In this document: one piece after another, positions 58,573-64,000 of the stretch
Layout: every line of letters begins with the position of its first letter
Position numbering within the stretch: the stretch's first letter is position 1
Assembly: GCF_021353265.1 (NCBI RefSeq)
Contig: NZ_JAJTWU010000003.1
Location: forward strand, 496,001 to 560,000
Direction: 5' to 3'
DNA: 64,000 nt
From: Pelomonas cellulosilytica
Lineage (GTDB): Bacteria; Pseudomonadota; Gammaproteobacteria; Burkholderiales; Burkholderiaceae_C
Program-made: the position numbers and the translations under genes
Notes under the pieces: generated by a model
The model's database searches: none
Seen by the model: the letters and a program-made list of their open reading frames with translations, nothing else
What the model was told of the DNA's origin: nothing

Positions 58573-58590
58573 CCATTTCCCGAGCCGACG

Positions 58591-60360
<1,770 letters not shown>

Positions 60361-61026
60361 GTTGAGAGGCTAATCTGGGCTGCTTCACAATGATGTTGCT
60401 GACCCTTCACGGCTGATAGCTCTCCGGCGTCTCGGCGCGCACCAAGGACTTAGCGCCTATCCATAAATTGTGTTTGTGCGCATCGGCACTTTGCGGAAGG
60501 CACTGATGGCGGCCGCAGCCCGATGCCCAGGGCCTGCTTGAAGAACTTGTCGCCACGAAGATTCTCAACGGCGTCGAAGTCGCTCTTGCCCTGCACCAGC
60601 AAGCCCAGGTAGCTGCGTGCGATGTCGCTGGTGGGCGCGCCCGTGCGCACGGGCAGCGTCGCATCGACATCTGCAAGCACTGGAGCGAGCGTCTTCAGGA
60701 AGTGTCCAACGAGGGCCAGGCCGACCGTCGGCTGAGGTCGTAGTCAAGCTGCTCAACTTGATTCGGGCGCATCGCCGAATCGTTCCAAAACCAGCCGGCC
60801 CATTGCCATTCGGCCGCCCCCGCAGGGTGAACGCCTACAGAGGTGAGCTCACGGATTCAGGCTGTAGACCAAACTATGCGCAGACCACGACTGCCACGAT
60901 GCTCACCCGGCATAGACGTCAAAGCCCATACCGGCCGACAAGGTGAACATAGTTGCGAACTGCGCATAGGCAGCACTGGAGAGCTCTCCATAACGCTGCA
61001 AACCGGTCGGCTGCGAAGCATTCGTT
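60361..61026. other. Decayed intergenic region between glnS and hipA
   Basis: 666 bases without an intact gene. The middle part holds a frameshifted IS1380-like transposase fragment (listed separately). The remainder (60743-61026) has only short open frames without ribosome binding sites. It is a scar of mobile-element activity next to a toxin-antitoxin locus. Confidence 0.65.
60450..60742 (-). pseudogene. N-terminal remnant of an IS1380-family transposase
   Basis: The reverse strand reads GLALVGHFLKTLAPVLADVD, then TSDIARSYLGLLVQGKSDFDAVE and RGDKFFKQALGIG. This is the N-terminal part of IS1380-type transposases (ARSYLGLLxxGKSDFxAIE). At about 60516 the frame is lost and LPQSADAHK continues in another frame. 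Only the first ~90 residues remain; the catalytic domain is gone. Confidence 0.75.
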
Positions 61027-62373
61027 TCAGCCGGCCAAACGATCTGCGGCTTTTTGCATGCCGCTGAAGATGGCGCTGGCGAGTTGTGCATCAAACCCCT
61101 GAGGCAACTGCGCTCCTACCTTGGCGATGACCTCATGCACTTGGTCGACCGTCTCGTCGATCAGACTCTCGGCATCGCGGCCATCCAGCGTCAGGATGCC
61201 GTGGCGTGCTCCGAGAGCCGTCCAGTGTCGCCGCAGGATGTCTCTCATCTTCCAATGAGCGTTCTTAGAGCGCACGGCCATGGCCATCTTTGCTTTGAAC
61301 GGCGAGATCCTTGACGCCCCATCTCCGAGGACCGGGTAGGCTGACATCACGTCATAGAGCGGCGTCAGCTGGTACCGCCCGCCGGGGCGAAGGAAAAGAC
61401 TGAAATTCTTGGCGTGGCCGTCGGTCGCGCAAAGCATCCAGAAGATCAGCTGCGCCTTGAAGAAGTTGCGACGATCCTCTTCACGGCTCATGGATCCGTC
61501 AAGGACGTCGAGGATGCGGTCCATGCCGGGCCCACCGTCCACCTCGTACTTGGCATCAGGTGCCACGCCGGTCGCCTGGCACATGTCTTCCTGCGGCAAG
61601 CGGAGCAGGCGTTGGTCGCCGGACGGATGTGTCCACCAGGCGCGGTCGAAGCGCTCCACAACGAGCACCTTGACGTCTTCGAACTGCAGCGGATGGCAGG
61701 TAGCGACCGGCAGCCCGAACTCGCGCAGGATCAGCGAACACAGCCATTCGTTCTCGACCGAGCCGCGCATGTCGAGCTCCATGCCGCCGATGAGGCCCAG
61801 CGGTAGCTTGAAGATGTGCGTCGTCGGCGTTCCGCCAAGCGGAAGGCACCACTGCCCTTCGTGCAGTAGCAGCGCGGTCTTCTCCTGCGCGCCGGCAATG
61901 GAGATGCGGAAGTCCTCATCATCCCGCCAGCCCAGCGCATTCGACGTCGTCGTGCCACGCAGGATCTGTGCGACCTGTGCTTCGCTCAGCACCTCCGCCT
62001 CCAGGGGGGGCGTACCGACCGAGGCTGCACCCTCCGGCAGGATCTCCAGCGCGCCGGCGCAGTCCCGGCCGATCTCGGCTAGCAACTCGAACGCGCCGGT
62101 CGAGCCGGTATTGAAGCGGCGCGCCAGCCGTTCGCGGATCTCCTTGCTGTCCGGGAGCAGGTTCTCGAAGTAGGCGCGGACCTTTGCTCCGCGGTGCGGC
62201 GCATTTCCCGGTGTGAAGGGGAGCGACAGCGATAGCGGCCTCCCCTGCCCTGACTGCGTCCAAGCCAAGTCGTATTGGAGTATGTCGGGCGCGTTGGGTG
62301 CGAGGCTCCAGGTGCCGACCGGGGCGCCGTTCATCCAGAGGCCCAGCGTGCGGGTGAGGGAGCGGCGGCCCAT
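61027..62373 (-). CDS. hipA: HipA-type serine/threonine kinase toxin
   Basis: A 448-aa HipA protein (E. coli: 440). The N-terminal subdomain reads LGLWMNGAPVGTWSL. ISIAGAQEKTALL near residue 155 is the phosphate loop with the autophosphorylated serine. ATDGHAKNFSLFL near residue 320 holds the catalytic aspartate, and LTPLYDVMSAYP the DxD-like metal site. HipA phosphorylates glutamyl-tRNA synthetase in E. coli, halting translation; the target here is not known. It is preceded by hipB with a three-base gap. Confidence 0.94.
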   Translation of the reverse strand: MGRRSLTRTLGLWMNGAPVGTWSLAPNAPDILQYDLAWTQSGQGRPLSLSLPFTPGNAPHRGAKVRAYFENLLPDSKEIRERLARRFNTGSTGAFELLAEIGRDCAGALEILPEGAASVGTPPLEAEVLSEAQVAQILRGTTTSNALGWRDDEDFRISIAGAQEKTALLLHEGQWCLPLGGTPTTHIFKLPLGLIGGMELDMRGSVENEWLCSLILREFGLPVATCHPLQFEDVKVLVVERFDRAWWTHPSGDQRLLRLPQEDMCQATGVAPDAKYEVDGGPGMDRILDVLDGSMSREEDRRNFFKAQLIFWMLCATDGHAKNFSLFLRPGGRYQLTPLYDVMSAYPVLGDGASRISPFKAKMAMAVRSKNAHWKMRDILRRHWTALGARHGILTLDGRDAESLIDETVDQVHEVIAKVGAQLPQGFDAQLASAIFSGMQKAADRLAG

Positions 62374-62376
62374 GGC

Positions 62377-62643
62377 TTACCAGGCCGGCTTGTCGACGGA
62401 CGAACTGGAGGTCTTGGACGACTGCAGCGGCTTGCCGAGCGCCACTTCCACACCAAGGACGTTGAACAGCCTCAGCAGCCGTGCAGCGCCTACCTTGTCG
62501 GCATTCCTCTCCATCGCGGAATAGGTTTGCTGCGAGAGGCCCAGCCGCAAGGCCACCTCTGCCTGCGTCAGGCCGGCTTCCTTGCGGAACGCCTGCAACA
62601 GGGGTGACAGCTGATCAGGCGTGCGGACGATGAACTGAGACAT
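62377..62643 (-). CDS. hipB: HipB antitoxin, XRE-type repressor
   Basis: An 88-aa protein with a helix-turn-helix: LLQAFRKEAGLTQAEVALRLGLSQQTYSAMERN. The C-terminal tail is Ser/Lys-rich and disordered (SSKTSSSSVDKPAW), the usual protease-sensitive part. HipB neutralises HipA and represses the operon. The start at 62643 lies 12 bases from a palindrome, consistent with autoregulation. Confidence 0.93.
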   Translation of the reverse strand: MSQFIVRTPDQLSPLLQAFRKEAGLTQAEVALRLGLSQQTYSAMERNADKVGAARLLRLFNVLGVEVALGKPLQSSKTSSSSVDKPAW

Positions 62644-62654
62644 ACAGCTCCTAG

Positions 62655-62675
62655 GCTGTAAATCTCATTTACAGC
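62655..62675. promoter_or_regulatory. hipBA operator palindrome
   Basis: GCTGTAAAT-CTC-ATTTACAGC is a perfect 9-bp inverted repeat with a 3-base centre. It lies between the predicted promoter and the hipB start, the position expected for repression by HipB. Further half-like pieces (TTTACA at 62695-62700, GTAAATT at 62712-62718) suggest more than one site. Confidence 0.75.
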
Positions 62676-62692
62676 TTCTGATGTGTATGTTC

Positions 62693-62721
62693 AGTTTACA
62701 TATCGCAGGCAGTAAATTCAA
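62693..62721 (-). promoter_or_regulatory. Candidate hipBA promoter
   Basis: On the reverse strand TTGAAT (62721-62716) and TAAACT (62698-62693) are 17 bases apart. The predicted start near 62686 is just upstream of the palindromic operator. Confidence 0.6.
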
Positions 62722-62876
62722 TGCACAGTTCACAAGCTGTGACCATCCAGCATCCAAGCCCGCGGGAGGCACAAGGCGCGCTACTCAGGCTATTGCAAAG
62801 CAGCAAGTGCCTGCGGCGACAAACGTTGGGGTCAGCGCCCCAACCTACGGCACTACGAACGAAACGCGCGCCCTAC

Positions 62877-64000
62877 TCACTCCAGATCCGCCAGTCGCCT
62901 CGCCTTCACCTTCCGCCCCTTGAGCTTCCCCGCCGACAGCCGCTTCACCGCCTCCTGCGCAATCCCCCGCTCCACCGCCACATAGCTGTGGAAGTCGGTC
63001 ACGTTGATCTTGCCGACCTGCGCGGCCGTGAAGCCGGCCTCGCCTGTCAGCGCGCCGAGGATGTCACCGGGGCGGATCTTTTCCTTGCGGCCGCCAAGAA
63101 TCTGCAGCGTGTCCATGGCCGGCAGCAGCGGGCCACCGGGCGCATCCTTCAGGCCGTCCAGCGGCTCCCAGACGAAGGGTTCGCCCTGCAACTGCTCGAT
63201 GCGGCCCACGCGGCCCATCTCATCCAGGCTGGCCAGGCTCAACGCCAGGCCTGAGGCGCCGGCCCGGCCGGTGCGACCGATGCGGTGGACGTGTTGTTCG
63301 ACATCGGCGCTTATGTCCACGTTGATGACGCAGGCGAGGTTGGCGATGTCCAGGCCCCGCGCGGCCACGTCGGTGGCCACCAGCACCGAGGCGCTGCGGT
63401 TGGCGAACTGGATCAGCACCTGGTCGCGGTCACGCTGCTCCAGGTCGCCATGGAGCGCGAGCGCGACGAAGCCCTGTGCTGCCAGCACGGCCTCCAGGTC
63501 GCGGCACTGCTGCTTGGTGTTGCAGAAGGCAATCGTCGATTCGGGCCGGAAGGCGCGCAGCAGCCGGGGCACGGCGTCCAAGCGCTGGGATTCGACCACC
63601 TCGTAGGCGATCTGCCGGATGTTGGACGCCGCGGCGCTGGTGGCGCCGGCCACCTTGACCGTCTGCGGGTCGCGCATGAACTTGGCTGCAATGTCCTGCA
63701 CGCCATCCGGAAACGTCGCCGAGAACAGCAGCGTCTGCCGCTGGGCCGGCGCACGCTTGGCAATCGCCTTGATGTCGTCGAGGAACCCCATGTCGAGCAT
63801 GCGGTCGGCTTCGTCCAGCACCAGCGCGTTCAGCGCGGACAGGTCCAGCGTGCCGCGCTCCAGGTGGTCCAGCAGCCGGCCAGGAGTGCCGACGGCGATG
63901 TGGGCGCCGAAGGCCAGGCTCTCGGCCTGGGGCTTGAACGGGCTGCCACCGCACAGGCTCAACACCTTGATGTTGTCGGCCGCACGGGCCAGGCGGCGGA
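62877..64000 (-). CDS. dbpA: ATP-dependent RNA helicase DbpA, N-terminus outside window
   Basis: A DEAD-box helicase cut by the right edge. Visible motifs are GTPGRLLDHL (motif Ib), LVLDEADRMLDMGF (DEAD), FSATFPD (SAT), FCNTKQQC, LVATDVAARGLDI and HRIGRTGRAG. The C-terminal ~75 residues (KIRPGDILGALTGEAGFTAAQVGKINVTDFHSYVAVER) form the DbpA RNA-binding domain, which recognises hairpin 92 of 23S rRNA. It acts in 50S assembly. The stop is at 62877. Confidence 0.95.
   Translation of the reverse strand, partial: RRLARAADNIKVLSLCGGSPFKPQAESLAFGAHIAVGTPGRLLDHLERGTLDLSALNALVLDEADRMLDMGFLDDIKAIAKRAPAQRQTLLFSATFPDGVQDIAAKFMRDPQTVKVAGATSAAASNIRQIAYEVVESQRLDAVPRLLRAFRPESTIAFCNTKQQCRDLEAVLAAQGFVALALHGDLEQRDRDQVLIQFANRSASVLVATDVAARGLDIANLACVINVDISADVEQHVHRIGRTGRAGASGLALSLASLDEMGRVGRIEQLQGEPFVWEPLDGLKDAPGGPLLPAMDTLQILGGRKEKIRPGDILGALTGEAGFTAAQVGKINVTDFHSYVAVERGIAQEAVKRLSAGKLKGRKVKARRLADLE

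Noticed and set aside
60903-61094. 63-codon reverse-strand frame overlapping the hipA end
   Set aside because: Different frame from hipA, no ribosome binding site, no family resemblance strong enough to report.

Overview
The window is high-GC, gene-dense DNA from a betaproteobacterium, most likely a Burkholderiales member near Roseateles/Mitsuaria/Rubrivivax. This placement is inferred from coding style and gene content; no rRNA or other taxonomic marker is present. Both ends cut genes: an HD-GYP phosphodiesterase on the left and a DbpA-type RNA helicase on the right.

Layout. 1-2000: c-di-GMP phosphodiesterase and a diheme cytochrome c4, both leftward. 2030-12890: a long rightward, tightly coupled operon (MoxR ATPase, small membrane protein, GNAT acetyltransferase, S9 peptidase, CoxE-like VWA protein, TamA, a 33-codon linker ORF, TamB) ending in a strong hairpin. 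13006-15632: GFA-family protein and KatG. 15853-18485: two small proteins, a lipoprotein, a FlgH homologue without other flagellar genes, and a Crp/Fnr regulator. 18531: tRNA-Arg(CCT), then about 800 bases without a convincing gene. 19406-24588: two small hypotheticals and the alkanesulfonate operon ssuE-A-D-C-B, with two candidate RNA control structures. 24616-34654: DUF1439 protein, thioredoxin-like protein, a 2.8-kaa cyclic beta-1,2-glucan synthase and a PDZ protein. 34808-38680: an atzF-atzG-atzE-atzH type cluster that would break N-carboxylated urea compounds down to ammonia and CO2, without atzD in view. 39029-42357: a fused osmoprotectant ABC binding protein/permease and a patatin/cPLA2-like protein.

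42451-43414 is a small decayed zone: IS3 and IS66 transposase remnants truncate a DUF2335 gene. Next come two tRNA-Lys genes with promoter and terminator. 43855-54330 is a leftward housekeeping block: tcdA, cpoB, pal, tolB, rng, maf, rlmH, rsfS, nadD, hemF, purD, yebC; many stops and starts overlap by 1-10 bases. 54408-60360 runs rightward: HerA-like ATPase, chemotaxis receptor, unknown membrane protein, glnS. 60361-62721 is a second accessory patch with an IS1380-like remnant and a hipBA toxin-antitoxin operon whose promoter and palindromic operator can be read directly.

Functional threads: outer-membrane assembly and envelope integrity (TamAB, Tol-Pal, NdvB); nitrogen and sulfur scavenging (atz and ssu clusters); and tRNA/ribosome maturation (TcdA, RlmH, RsfS, RNase G, GlnS). 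The most unusual signals are two far-apart palindromes sharing TAGGAG-N2-CTCCTA at the same distance from a start codon, the duplicated tamA-tamB linker ORF, the isolated FlgH locus, hairpins in the ssu and glnS leaders, and a histone-H1-like tail on RsfS.
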